Shown: piece by piece, positions 21,546-35,500 of the stretch
Numbering within the stretch: position 1 is the first letter of the stretch
How the letters are laid out: every line of letters begins with the position of its first letter
Source: Galbula dea
Lineage: Eukaryota; Chordata; Aves; Piciformes; Galbulidae
DNA length: 64,000 nt
Assembly (NCBI GenBank): GCA_013399015.1
Contig: VWZX01009108.1
Coordinates: 1,418,822-1,482,821, forward strand
Reading direction: 5' to 3'
Made by a program: the position numbers and the translations under genes
The notes under the pieces: generated by a model
What the model was told of the DNA's origin: nothing
The model's database searches: none
Seen by the model: the letters and a program-made list of their open reading frames with translations, nothing else

Positions 21546-24500
21546 GACAAGTCTAGATATCTATCTGTAGTTATTCATGCAGTTGTCAGGGTAGGGCTGC
21601 AGCACTAGGGCAAACCCAGCCCCTGCCCTGCAGGAGCAGCTCAGCAGGGCCAAGTAGCACATGAATTGCTGCAGCATATGATCACCACATGGCTTTCACT
21701 GGCAGCCAGGGTGACTGACAGCCTTACTGAGCAGAAGCTGCTTAAATAAATAACTAGCAATCAAATTGCAGCAGTGTGGGTGAGAACCAATGCTGCCTTC
21801 CAGCTTCCAGCCAGGGTAGCCATTACCTGCCCCTCAGGACCGTTTGGTTAGTCTGTGATGAACTTGGGCATATCTTCAGGGCTCAGTGTCACTGCACTTT
21901 TTGGTGCAAGGTGGCTGCATCTGAAATGGTAAGACTCATGCATTTGAAGCTCAGCAAGACTACCCATGACAGGGTGAACACAGCTCCCCTGCAGTTAAAA
22001 GGAGTGGTGAGGGTCCTTTGGAAGAAGTTTAGCATAAGCATTTCCATCCAATTCCTTCTGCCCTCCTCCCCCCACCCCCAAATGATTACCATCAAATTTC
22101 ATACAAGCCACAGTAAAGCATGTGACTGCTAATTCCTGTGATTAACAACAGGCTATAAAGCAGGTAACTCAAAATTATAAGTTGCTATAGCTCCAGAAAA
22201 CACATTTATAAGGTATTTTATTATTTATTTTAGTTACGTAGCAGTCTCGTGACAACTTGAGATTTCCAAGGTTACACATAACAAAAAGAGACTTTACAGT
22301 TTTATGAGCCACTACCAGGGCAGTGTATGTACAAAGTGCATTCCACACTGAAAGGCTTTGCTGTTAGTACTGGTGTTAGTGGGCAAGGCAAGCAGCTGGT
22401 CCAATCCTGCAAGTTAAGTCAAGATCACCTCCGAGCTGATCATTCACATCCTTCTCAGCTTTTCCCTGAAGCTACAGAGAACCTCTTACCTACAACAGCA
22501 GTGGAGGAGAGCTGGGAGAGGGTTTCCCAGCTGTGTCCCTTGGGTGACCTGCTCTCAACATCAAGTGACATCTGTCAAACAGCAGTGACTGTGGCTAGCT
22601 CTGTACTCAGTTTCGTTTCTTTCAGAAACCTTTTCTCTTGGTACCAGGAAGCATTTTCTGCACTAGCTTGCAGTCTATTTATAGAGAGTGATAAAGATGT
22701 ATTTGCTGGGAGACTAATGTCATCCCAACCACTCACAACATTACATTTCATAATGGAAATACTGATTAATCAATCCTAACTTCTAAAAGCTCACTACTGT
22801 AAGTCCAGCCACAGTTATATTTAAGGAACTCCAAGTAAAAACGTGGCTCTACGAATGATGATCTGGGTAAATGTAACTCATTTTACCATCACTACTGGCT
22901 CACTATGATTTACTTAAATAGATACTCATTTACAGAAGCTGCAGGTAAACCAACCCAGGCCAGCATGTACAAAGTCTGAAAAAAAAATCTCAGCAAAAAT
23001 AAAAACAAGCTCCAAAGGCCAAAAGTGTAACCTATGTGTTAAAGTAACACACCAAAATTAAGCTTATGCTTATGGGAAAGTACACAACTGCAAAGTGTGT
23101 ATGGAAAGGTTTATTTTGAGCTTCCATCAAGACATCCTGCTGTACAGGATCCAATTTGCTAATGACTTTAAATGTCATTAGTGTATCCATGGAGAGAGGA
23201 AGATGTTTAACTTGATGTGCTACTGAGAAGGAACTTTACTCAGTACCTGTAACAAAAACAATGGAAAACAAGCAAGTGAAAGTTGTGAAATATTACCTTC
23301 TGCTCCCTTCCACCCAGCTCAGGCTGGTATAAGTTGTTTCTTGAAGCAGCTTTCAAACAGCTTGCTACCAAAGCCCTCCTCTCCCCACCCTTTGGCTCCC
23401 TCAGCAGCCAACTCTCCAGTAACCACAAATTAGTTCGAACACGAGTGCACAAAGCAGCTGAAGTTCAGCAACAGCACTGCTATAGAGAGCAAAGTTTACA
23501 AAACACCAGTGTCTCTTAGATCACTGGGGGGGGGAAGGTCCACTAAATCAAGCACACAAACAGAGAACACAGCTGTTACATACTCTAGGAAGTCAGGTTA
23601 AAAAAAAACCCAAACAAACCAAAAACCACTCCTAAACTTCTATTCAAGCATGGTTTGAAGACCCTTAATGAAGCCATGACCAGCAGCCACCAACCTGAAG
23701 GCAGGTCAGTATTTCCCTGCAGTGCCTGACCTGCCAGCAGCTGTGACTAAGGCATAAGTTATGTGCATCTGGGCAGGGCTATTTTTAGTGAGAGTATTTC
23801 CTGAATGACCCCATCAGAAAAATCCCTTGGGAAATACAGAAATATTAGCTAATACAATCAATTAACAAATGCCTCATAGGTATACAAGTTTGACTCAACA
23901 GAAAAAAACCAAACCCAAAGATGGTCTGTATTCCTCTTACTGACCATCTACCACTGCTGGTAGCATGACAAAACTAATACACACACTAGCCCAAAGGACA
24001 TTATACTTTCACATTTCTCCACAACCAGGAGGTCTCTCATTCCAGTGCTGAGAACTTTCAACCACTATGCCACCTCCCATCTTCTACAGGATGTGGCTGG
24101 CTTCTTTCAAGACTAATGAATCTCTCATAATTAGCCCATCCCCAGCAGTGGTTGCTAGAATATGCAACTTTAAGGCACGTAGCAAGGTGTGGAATTAGCT
24201 TATGCAGCAAGAGGAAACATTTTTAGCTTTGAAGGAAAAAAATAAATCATCTACAAGAGTGCAGGAAATTCACCCTGGAACAGATGGGAGCTAATTAGTA
24301 CTAAAAAAAGAGCCTTTAGCTTACAGCAAGATACAGGGTTCAAGGTATGCACCAGCCAAGTCTTCCAGACTCAGCAGTCTGTGATTTGAAAATGGGAGAT
24401 GTGGCTTCAGGTGAGGCTGAGCCCACCAAGGGCTGACCAAGGACAAGATGTCAGCTGGGGCACCAGTCTCAATAAGGCTTCTCCAAAACCTCAGCTGAGA

Positions 24501-27500
24501 CAAAATTCTCTCTAAAGAACTCTCAATCACAAAGTCTCAGAGGTGAACAGACAGACCTGTAAAACATATCTGGGCTCATTAATATACAACCAGAAGAGGA
24601 CTCAAATTACAGCAACAAGTGCTCCTGAAGGATCTGCACAGGATTCCAGGAAGGGATAAGTCAAGACCACGTGAGACACTTCAGAGTATCACTGACATAC
24701 CACTTGCCATTTTTGTGTTAGCTTTTCCTGTTAGCCTTTACACAACCAACCTGTGAATCCCCTACCTGGCAAGGTCTGACCTCTCCTTTGCACTGGGAAC
24801 ACTCTTCTGGTGCATGTGAGCCATGGGGAAGGGCCACCCAAACCCAGCTGGGAACAGGCACTTCTGGAAGTCTGCAGGCACCTTCTTCAAGCTGCAAAAC
24901 ATGGGTGTTGCAAGTTCTTAGAAGAGCCAAGTGAAAGAACTGCAGCTTTTATGTAACACCATCCCCTTCCCTCACCCACCTGCACTGAGTCAGCGCAGCA
25001 AGTTTTCCTCATCTGTAGTCTCCTATTTCTGCACCAGCAGAAGGTTACCAAATTTCTGTAGCCACCACAAACAGAATGTACCAAGAAACAATCAAGAAAG
25101 GGCTTTTCTTCCCTCTATTATCAGCTATTCTGCAGTAGGACTGTTATTTCACACTGCTATTCCAGCAGGTCTTTTCTGCTCTCTGACTCACATTCCTAAA
25201 TAACTTTGGTTGACTCATTTCTCCTAACTTGTCTTGGCTGACACTTACATTTCTCCTCTTCTAACAAATAAAAGTGGCTTCCCCCGTTCCTTCAGCTTTT
25301 CCAGATGAAGATTCTGAACACTTTCACCATTCCAGCTAACTATAGGACACTAAAACAAAAGCAAAGGGATTTCACCTAGCAAGAAAACCCACCCACCTCC
25401 TTGCCATGATTACAACGTGCAGAATCTGCTTCCAGCATACTTACCCTGCACCAGCTACCTACAAAAGGGAGTTGTTATATCCAACCACTTAAAAACATGG
25501 GCAATGGATTTACTATGTTCAAGCTATTTTCTTGCAATCATGTTTTATATTCACCTAAAAGTGTGTTGACACTGCTACATAAACCCCATCAGTAGTATCA
25601 AAAAACACTAACACAACTCCATGGTGATGAAATGAAGCCACAAGAGGAACAGAACCCCAAGAAGAGATATGCTATTTTATTTAAAATCAGACCACAGTAG
25701 ATTACAGAAAGACTTATTATGCAAACAAATCCACTGTACGTTTCACAACTTGCTAGGCATAGAAAATTGCCCTTTTATTAGACTGTCCAGGATTACACAG
25801 AGGTTCAGGTGCAGGACAACTCTATCTCCTCCCAACTCAATGCTTGCCAAGTAGCTCTACAGTCAAGCTAAAGGAATTGTCGATTCGAGCTCTGTATCTC
25901 AGTCCTTCCTCCAGTTTGAGAGAGCAGAGAAGTCCCAAAAGAGGTCAAAACTGAGGTTGTGGAAGTTGGGGCACCAAACTCAACTGTTACACATGACCAG
26001 ACTGTGCCCAGGGCTCTGCCTCCTGGCATCACATGAAAGCTTATATTCTATATAGTCCCCTCCAGGGTCACCGGTACAAAGGTGACCTCTGCGGACCAGC
26101 TGTGCTAGAACATCTGACTCCACTTCCTCTAGGAGACAGCACTGAAGTGCAGTAAAACTCATCCTTGAGTTAGAACCGTTCAATGCTGATCATCAAACAC
26201 CCTAACCACATACAACTGAGTTAGTTATAACTTACAAAACTGCATACAAAAGACTGGCAAAGGTACTGCCATCCAAAGAGAGCATTTTCAACGCTACCAA
26301 CACTCTAAAGCCGTGTTACACATCAGATTTAAAAGATATTTTTTCCCTCCACTCCAATTGCTTTGGGGAAGTATATGCTATTTGCAGCAGACATTACAAA
26401 TCCTCAAGACAACACTATAATATATAGATATATTTTGGCAAGCACACTTGAGCCACCTTGTCTCAACTCTCAGCTTGCCTATGGCATTTTCATCTCATTA
26501 TCTTATCAACAGTGCAAATTAGTATGAGTCTAAACAGCCTAACCAGAGCAGAATTTACTTATTTGCTATAACAGAAGAGGAGAAGCTGTGGAAGGGCAAA
26601 AGGTCAAAAACATCTCTTGCCCAACTCCTTCAGGTTAGTGTTTTGTAACCTTTGTTTCTGAAAGGATCTCAACAGCTTTCCACAGCCATCTTTCACCTTT
26701 AAACACTACCAGCAGTCAAGTATTTATGTACAGTTTGTGCACACACACACAATTAATGGCAAAACGTTTCCCATGAGCAGCTGGGTTTCAGTTATGAGGT
26801 TGCTATAACTGAAACATCACATTAGTTACATTACATATGTTCAAACTTAAGTTAGATATCTATGTTCAAACTTATCCATCAGTGAAGGCAACTATAAGCT
26901 TACAAATAGCAGATACAGCCTTTGTGGTTTTTAGTGAAGAATGAGGGTGGGGGTTTTGTTTTGTAAAATAAAAGTGCTCTTGGAGAGCCCTTCAATCAGA
27001 GTTAAGCAATGGCCATTCAAATGATAAAAAAAAAGTTAAAATCCTAAGTTTTACAATCACAAGTAGTGATCCTAAGGCACATCAGCCACATGCATATGCA
27101 ATAATGCATTGTTTTGCTTCCAGACAGAAAATAATTGCATTAGCTTTGTCTGTTTTTAGTTTGTACAAGAGTTTGTTTCTAGACAAAGTATCCCTGAAAG
27201 GTCATGTTATCACAAAAATTACCAAAAGACAGAAAATTTCACAAGTAGTAAAAATAGTTTTGGACTACTAATACCAATAAAGTTAGATACATAAAATGCA
27301 GTGCAAATTCACAATACACTTATCTATCACCTCCATCACTTCAGAGGGTTTGCAACCCTCAGAAAAAAAGTTGGCACTTGATAAGTGTAAAATATACCTG
27401 GTTGGTTTTAGTAAAGGTTAGCAAAACTAATTTGAGAGTGTTTTAAGAGTTTTTTGTGTAGCAGGCTCAAAGTAGGAATTTCTGTACTCAGTCACCACCC

Positions 27501-29529
27501 TGGTAGCCTCTACCCACTTTAATTCTCTCTAGGACACAAATCATTTCTACAGCAGACTTATGTTTAGCATTCAGATACAACAGTTGCCATCCAAATACCA
27601 GCACGAATAGCACAGCAAAATTACTTCGAAACGAGTCATAATTAACCATGCTTCTACAAAGCTTCAGTGAGAAAAGAATACCAAGAAAAGATATTACACT
27701 AGTTTTAAAAAACACATCCTGTACCATCACTAGATTACAGAAAAAAAAAAAGCCCAAACAAAACACCACACTTTGCAAACAAATCCAATGCACATTGCTG
27801 CACAAAATCCCCCATCGATAGAAACTTGCCAGACTTAACGCTGGGGAATTGGATCAGATGCCAGTAACACTGACCAGCCTTCTGCCCTTTGTCTTCAGAA
27901 GGCAAAACAAGCCAAATAACCATCTTTTCAGAATAGAGAGCTTCCTGTTATGAGCTTAATTTGAGATCAGTATTTGCTAGCAACCACCACGTTCCAGAGG
28001 AAATGATTAAGGGACAGGCAAGGGCCTTACGTAAAGAAGTAAAAAACCCCCAAACCTCCAGATCTTGGCTGCTTGTAGTACAGACTTCCACACAATGTAG
28101 TGCATTCCAGGACAATGGTATGCAAATGTTTGGAAATAAACACAGGGGCTGTGACAGATTCTGGACTGTGAGTTTCTTAAACTACCATGAGTTAGTTGAA
28201 AGTTATTTGTGGATGTGAGAAACCGATAACAAATTTAGGGACACATTCTGCACAAAGAACAAGCATTAAGATTTGCCTCCCCCAATGCTAGATTAAAATA
28301 CCAGCATGTGTCTTCCAGAGTCTCATTGAGAGTGAAATCTGAGATCCCATAAAAGGCCTCCCCTCTCCAGTGGCAAGTTTGTTAAGATGCAAACAGCCAC
28401 CATGCAGTTGACGAAGCGTTTCTGCTTTGCCTGCTTGCAGAGAAAGGGTAAAACTGCATATTCCAAAGAGACAGACATGCCAAAAACTGCAAAATTAAAG
28501 GAAATGGGAAAGTTAAAAATAGTTCTGCCAAGCCAGAAAGAGAGTTTGAGGGATAAAATGAAATTGTGGAGCTTCAAGTGGGCAATTACATGCTGTGAAA
28601 ACTCAGTATTTGATTAAGAAAATACCCTGCCTAAATTCCTGGAATCACATGGTATCAAAAACTAAGCACCTGTGTAAAAAAAACCAAAAATCACTTCTGT
28701 ATCCAAGGTGTGGAAAAGACAAAAGAAAAGCCCCAAAAACGTAAGAAAGAGTCTTAATAGGCAAGGAAATAAAAATGCCCAGTAAAATTTCTATAAAATT
28801 CTATAAACTGGCTCTACAAACAGTTTAGTTTAATTTCAAGAGACCAGGACTTTGAGGATATCAAGTTATTCAGGAGTGGGAGGAGTATGTACTTTTATTG
28901 TGAAAAGTCTAAGGTAACAACTGAAATGTAGAAATGAAACTCTTGCAACTCTAACTGTTTAAAAACCATACAACATTTTCTGACAAGAGTTTCAGCTCAG
29001 TGAGCTCTGAAAACATCGTGCACCTGGCCGCAAAATCTGTCTGGGCACACTGCAAAGGATGCCAGGCCTCTGCCACTCTCTGCCCAGTATTCAGATACTG
29101 TTGTTACTACCCAAACACCAGCACTGGTAGAGAATTCTTTAGAGAGACAAACAGCTCCCTGTTTGCCACACACACATCCAGCTGTGATGAGAATACATCA
29201 GAACAGAAGGGGATGCCGATTTACCATCCCTAAAGAATTCAGAGTGTGATGTGATCTGTAACGTGAGGAAATCCACTGTGTGTCATTTCACAATCTGATA
29301 GCTTTAGAAAATTTAGACCTTATCACCTTCCTAGAAAAACCTTGTCACTGATATCTGAAAACAAAACCAACCACGTTTACCAAATGCAATTGCAAACCTC
29401 TGTGCCACAGCTCGATTTTTTTACTCCATTGTGCAAAAACCAGAGGCTTTCCATTGCCTACGTGAAGTCTCTGATGGAGAGAATAAGGAAACATAAGCAC
29501 CAATACAGAAGTTAGGCGCACCAAAATAT
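21546..29529 (-). other. AT-rich 3' flank/possible long 3' UTR of VPS37B
   Basis: Eight kilobases with no exon, RNA gene or interspersed repeat that I recognise. The open frames are short and unspliceable into anything familiar. Part is the 3' UTR of VPS37B, whose stop codon is at 29530-29532. Candidate minus-strand AATAAA signals (TTTATT on this strand) lie at 28894-28899, 25676-25681 and near 23111 and 22217. Which one is used cannot be settled by eye. Composition is clearly more AT-rich than the HIP1R region. Confidence 0.5.
28894..28899 (-). terminator. VPS37B: Candidate VPS37B polyadenylation signal
   Basis: AATAAA on the minus strand, about 630 nt after the VPS37B stop, is the first canonical signal downstream. 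Longer 3' UTR forms using more distal signals are quite possible. Confidence 0.4.
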
Positions 29530-32500
29530 TCACTGGAGGATAAAGCCAGGGTGTGGTGGAAGGCGAGGTGGTCTTTGGGGAGGAGCTGGAGGATACTGCG
29601 GTACAAACTGAGATGGGTATCCTGGCTGTGGCATTGGACCTGCAGACTGAGCTCCCGGCCGAGGTGGGAGAGGAGGATACGAAGCACCTGGATAAGAAAG
29701 AGCCGGTCCTGAACTCATGGCTGCAGTAAAGGGAGTAGGAAAGCATCCTGCTGGGACTGAGGAAGGTGGAGGGGGTGGTATTCGTCGGGGCACAACTGAA
29801 GGAGGAGTGTTTGCATCCGAAGTGTAGGAATCTTGAGGTGCTGGTGTTGTCTCGGGTGCTCTCGGCTGAGCCTGCGGCTGAACCTGCGGAAGTCTCTGTC
29901 CCTTCAGCACCATGTCTTGGAGCTTCTCGATTTTTACACGTCGCAGGTGAGCCAGTTTCCGCTTGCTCTGGTACTCATCAATGAAGGAATCCAGGGGTAT
30001 TTCACCATCAAGAAATTTTTCTGCCATATTCTGTCGAACAGGGAACAATCTCTTAGAAAACAGCATGCTGCAAGAGAAACTAAATGGCTTCTAGCCTAAA
30101 AATAGCGTAATTTGGCCTGTGATTTTCCAGGTTGCACAGGAATGACTGGCACACTAAGAATTCTGAGCAGAATTTTGAGTTAGTTATTACTCAGAAGCAC
30201 TGGGAGTTAAATATCATTTTTGCTTAAATTTATACTGAAGCAACAGCAGTAAAAACATCATCATCATCTAGTTCTGAACATTCCCCTGATCATCAGAGAT
30301 AGGAATGAATCAAGCTCAACAGCTTTCCAGGTTGCCAGCTAAGCTGAATTACAGCTCAGTACCGCTTGCAATGCCAACAGAAACACTGAGAACTCTGGAA
30401 GACTCAGTACAGACAAGTAGATTATTGCTAAACTAGGTTTAATTCTCAGGCTTACTTGTGGCTTTGGGTAAATAATTAAGAGGAGTGACCATATATATAT
30501 ATATATTTATATATAATCACAAAATTCAACCTGTCCTTGGAATGTCTTATTTTGTGATCACTACTCATGGCCAATAAAAAGATTTTTTCCCCCGATATAC
30601 TTATAGAAATGTCCTACAGGCAAATCAGCAAACAAATCCAAACAGTTCCATTTATACTGAAAATAGACCCCCCTTCAACAAGCACTTGTATCATAGTGAG
30701 CAGTGACCACTGGCACCCAGACAGACATGTTGAAATCATAATGGAATATTTCACTGGAAACTGGAAGGAAAAACAGTGCAGGCACAGTTTTTCATTAGGC
30801 TATTAACTGACATTTGCAATGGATTAATACATATACCAGGCAGATACCATTAAAAAGAAGAAAAAATCCACATTATAAGCTATGGGTTTGAAACCAATGC
30901 CAAGGAACTAAGAGGGTTCTAAAAAGAAGCATTTTCTCTGAAACTTCAAAGATGTGAAGAGTAAAAAATTACTTGGATAAAAAAAAAAATCCTTGCTGAA
31001 ACCAAATGGCTGTTTATTGAAGTTCAAAGCAAAGTCCAGACCATATTCTTAAAAATATCCCTTTAATCTATCACATGCTCAACACTGCAGCTATGTACAT
31101 TGGAAATCTTCAGTAATTGGTATAAGTGGCAAAATTGAAGTGTAAGTCATTACCTCTGTGTCTTCCTCAATCTTAGCCCCCTCTGTCTGAAGCAGTGCTA
31201 GCAGCGTCTCCAGCGAAGCATTACTGGATTGTCTGTCTGTAATAGCATGAGAAGAACAGTAAATGACAGCTGCCTCTAAGTGACTTCTAATGGAAGCTGT
31301 ATGGCCCCAGCAAGCATAAAAATCTCCAAGGCACGTATGTACAACCAGCATAACTCCAGGATGATGTACAGTAAGAAAATACATTAAGTACTTCAGGAAT
31401 ACTGGCAGAGAGCTAAAAGCTGAAATTTAATTACAGTGGTGTACTTATAATACTGAGAGACAAAGCACTCCTGCAAGTTCAGGATCACAAATATAATACT
31501 TCACCATTCAGTATGTAATGAGAAAGTGAAATGCAGTATGCTCTTTGATTTCTGATTAATCACTGAAAATTCAAATTATGTTTTGCTTTTTAGCTAGTTA
31601 AAGGAATTTGATCATTTAAGAAAGAGCAGCTCAACAATAGGCAAGCAACGACACACTAACAGAAAGAATCCACAGTATCTGTTACTAGGTGTAACAGATA
31701 ATTAATAAATCATTAGAAGCATGATCTATTTCAGAAATACAGGAGAATGACATTTCATTCTGTACCCTAATTCACACAGCTAAAAATGAGACACCAAAAA
31801 CCAAACAAAAACCATGCAACAGATTTACAGTCACTTAGAAAACAGCAAATTGCAATTGTCAACAGAAAATGTTACCTAGTTTTGTTTTCTTTATCTGGTA
31901 TGCTTCAAAAAGAACTTGCAGCTCTTGATATTTTTCAGTCAAATTTGATTTCAAAGACTCTAACTTTGGCTGGTACAAAAGGTTGCCTTCTGCCAGGCTG
32001 CGGTTGCTGGCAAGAGTCATGTCTTTGCTGTGCTGAACGTTTTGGGCCTGGAAACAAAAAAAACCAAACCAACAAAAAAGTGTGAAATGAGTGAAAATAT
32101 TAAGCCAGACTAACAGTTATTTAGACAATATGAGAATTTCAAAACTTCTAAAGAAACCACAAAAGTAAGCTCTTACTTAGCTCTCTAAATACTAAAAATA
32201 AGTATTATGGTATTGGATCTGCAACTAATAACAGTAATTTTGGACTTTTTATGAACAGCAGGAATGTCTACTGTTTTGGTGGGTATGGCTAGCTTCAGCT
32301 CTTGCACTTCTTTCCCCATGATCTCTGTTTTCTGCTGCACAAGATTGTTTCTCACAAACCATATTTTTACTGCTCTCCTAAGACGCTATTTTACTAGCAT
32401 ATTGCCTAGAAGGAGTAAGAAGGTCTATGGTGCAAACAGCGTGTTGAAATCATCTGAAACAACAATGGACTGTTGAAGCTCAAGCTCATGAGGGAAAACC

Positions 32501-35500
32501 TTCAGAGGAACTGCACTGGTGAGCACCTGTGAACACACTGCTGTCTGAACAAGAATTAACACTCACCTAAAGTCACTTTCCTGCACATTTTTTTCCACAT
32601 GCAGCAGAGAGCTCATTAAACAGTTCTCTCCTCCAAGCTGGAAAGGATAATTGCTCAAAGAATTTGTGTTGTGGGAAAGAACTGGGAGAACCTCTCTCCT
32701 TTGAGCTGGGGCAGAGGTGCCCATGAACAGTCCTAGAGGCAGAACAGCTTTTGCCTGCTTTGAACAGGAACCAGGTTCCTGGTCAGCTGAACAGCCTGCA
32801 AGAGGCAGGTTTTTGGTGGCACAGTACGGGTTACTCTGTAGAAACCAGTCTCTGAGTGCTTAGACATTTCTGCTAAGTGCCAGAGGAGTGCTGTTTATGT
32901 CACCCAAGATTCTTCTAATTCTTGTCACAAATTTAGCTGAGGTCTGACCTGTTGGCTGCCACAGGTTTGTCAGATCTGATTTTTACATTTGCACCCTGCT
33001 CCCTGTATGAATTTTTTGTATGCATTTCAGACAGGTAACACCTCACACATCACCCTTACTCTTCTCCCCATGATGAACGCTGACAGACAAAGCAACAGAT
33101 GCTCTTAAAACAATCTTTGGATCCCAGCAGTATGATGCAGTAAGACTGCAGAAAAATGTCATCCCTTATCTTATTAAAATGCAAAACCCAAGGACTGCAT
33201 CATTAGTGTTCCTTCTCCAAAGTATTCTTCCCCAATTATGTTAACTCAATCCTGGAGTAATGCCAAAAGCTTGGGGTTTTCTTCCAGTTTAATCCTTCTG
33301 CTTAACATATCCTAGCCTGAAGACATTACTCCTAAAGAACAAATGACAATCCTCACAAAACCATGATTTGGCAAGATGCTGAGTTTGCTCATACATGTGA
33401 TCTTATCAAGACAGTGTTCATGAGCTTTCAAAAAGCTGCGTGTTTGGGGACAGCTGCCCTGGATGTCACATTAGATTCATTAAAATATTCAGACATCAAA
33501 AGGGGAAAAATACCAAAAACCAAACCAAAAACCAACCCAGATCTGATTTCAAGCACTCAGTCTGAACCAACAAGTGGGATAGTTTTCCCATGGCACAACA
33601 CACTGGTTCCATTAAGCTGCCTTCAAAATCAACAGAATGTTTGATACACGTTTTGGGATCTCCTACATTAATGTGCCCCTTCAAGCCCACATCATCCCTA
33701 TCCAGCTACAGCAGACCTTATTTATGGACACTTGCACTGAATTCAGTGCAAACACAAAGAGTACAGTGCTACTGCTTTCTTCCTTTACACTAATGGGTGG
33801 ATATAGGAGAGCCATGCCTCAGAAACAGGAAAGAGGAAACCCAAATGAGCTATTAAAAAGCCCCAGAAAAGGGCAGGATCAGAGTGCAGGTGTTCTGGGC
33901 AGTCTGAGCACCAATTGGGTGTATCAGGTAAAAATATTTTCCAAGTGTAGCAACAGTGTCTTTGAAAGCAATTACTTCCTCTTGAAATATTTATACACTG
34001 CTTTAATCCGCTAAATTCAAAATTGGCTCAGTGTTATTTAAACACATCTTTGGCCCTTGATATTGTTTTTCAAATAGCAAAATTTCAATCTCTTTCACCC
34101 TGTTCTTCATAAACCACTTTAAAAAACCCCAAAGACAATGCTGACTCCTAAATTCTACATCAATCAATATAAAGTTCTAGTCCAAATTGTGAAAATAGGA
34201 GAAATCACATCTGTGCTACTGTTTTGTCTTCTTGAGATTCTCCCCTCAAGCCTAAAGAAGCTTCCAGCCCTATGCTTGTGTTCAACTTGAATCCTTTCCA
34301 AAAATAAAAAGAAAATCCTCTCTTCTCACTTTCCAATCCAATGCAAAAGAATTTAAATTCAACTGGTTGCTTCCATGTCTTCTCATATGATCCCATGCTG
34401 TTAAGATTGTTGCTTTCAGAAAGCCTTAATGCCCCTATTTACATTTTTTCCTAACAATCACGAAGGGAACTGAAATACACACAATTTAACAGCTTAATTA
34501 CTGGCATGCTGCTTCTTGCCAAATCACCTGCCATCACACAAGCTTTAACTGTCTTCTGAACTGCCAGCCAAAGAAGATTGCATGCAAGAAGATTCACGGT
34601 TCCTGAAGCCTCTCCTCTTTCACCATTTTAATGAGCAAACTACTTCCTTCAAGTGACTTCAATTTCATCTGCTGATTGTAATTTTGCTGCTTGCAAGGCT
34701 GACATTCTTCTCATTGCAAAGCAGTTGTGCAGTCAGTCAGGGAAGACCAGTTTTAGGAGTGAACTTTGATCTTTCTTCAGGATGAAGAACATGTAGTTTC
34801 CTCTAGAGAGAAAAACACCAGCAGACAAAAACCTATAAGCCCCTCAAGAGCACAAAGCTCAGGAAAAGGAACCTTTTCCTGAAATCCTATATAATAAAAA
34901 GGAGAAGGAAGAACTTCAGGTAAGCAGAGAGAATAACAGAAAAAGCTTCCTTAAGTCAGATGAGGCTTTTGTGGTTATTTTAAACACTACTTTTAACTAA
35001 CTCTCCTGCCTCAGCTACCGTAATGCCTCTCAGCAGGACTAGTGAAGAGAAGGAGGAAGCAAATACCCAACCTTCTACAATGATCTTCTGAATAACTTTA
35101 CTTTTAAATACTTTCAGATGTTCAGGATGAATAAGTTATCAGCATGACATGATGTACCTGACTTCTACAAATAAGAAAAAAAATCAGTATAACAACCTAC
35201 CTACATCTAACACAGTGACATCCTTTCTTGTCCTTAGCATCTGCTATCTAGCAACTATAGACTAGTCTAAACTTAAGCAAAAGTCTTAAAAATACTTGTT
35301 CTAAAACTGCAAAAAGTTGAAAAGTATTTGTAACTGCACTTCAAGTTGCAGTATTTGAAATGACACAAGACTTAATTACTCAACTTTTTCCACATTATAG
35401 CACTTCAGAGAAGGGCAGATTTTTTTCTACAGAAGTTGAGCCAAACCCATGATTGACTTTTAATGGTCAAGTCAAGTGTCACTCTTGAAGTCCTGTGTCA

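Noticed and set aside
22200..29500. Possible extra gene or non-coding RNA downstream of VPS37B
   Set aside because: No spliced coding potential, tRNA- or snoRNA-like structure or family signature could be recognised by eye. It is treated as 3' flank or UTR.
31091..31384. 97-codon minus-strand frame around VPS37B exon 3
   Set aside because: The conserved coding part is only 31154-31236; the rest reads through flanking introns.
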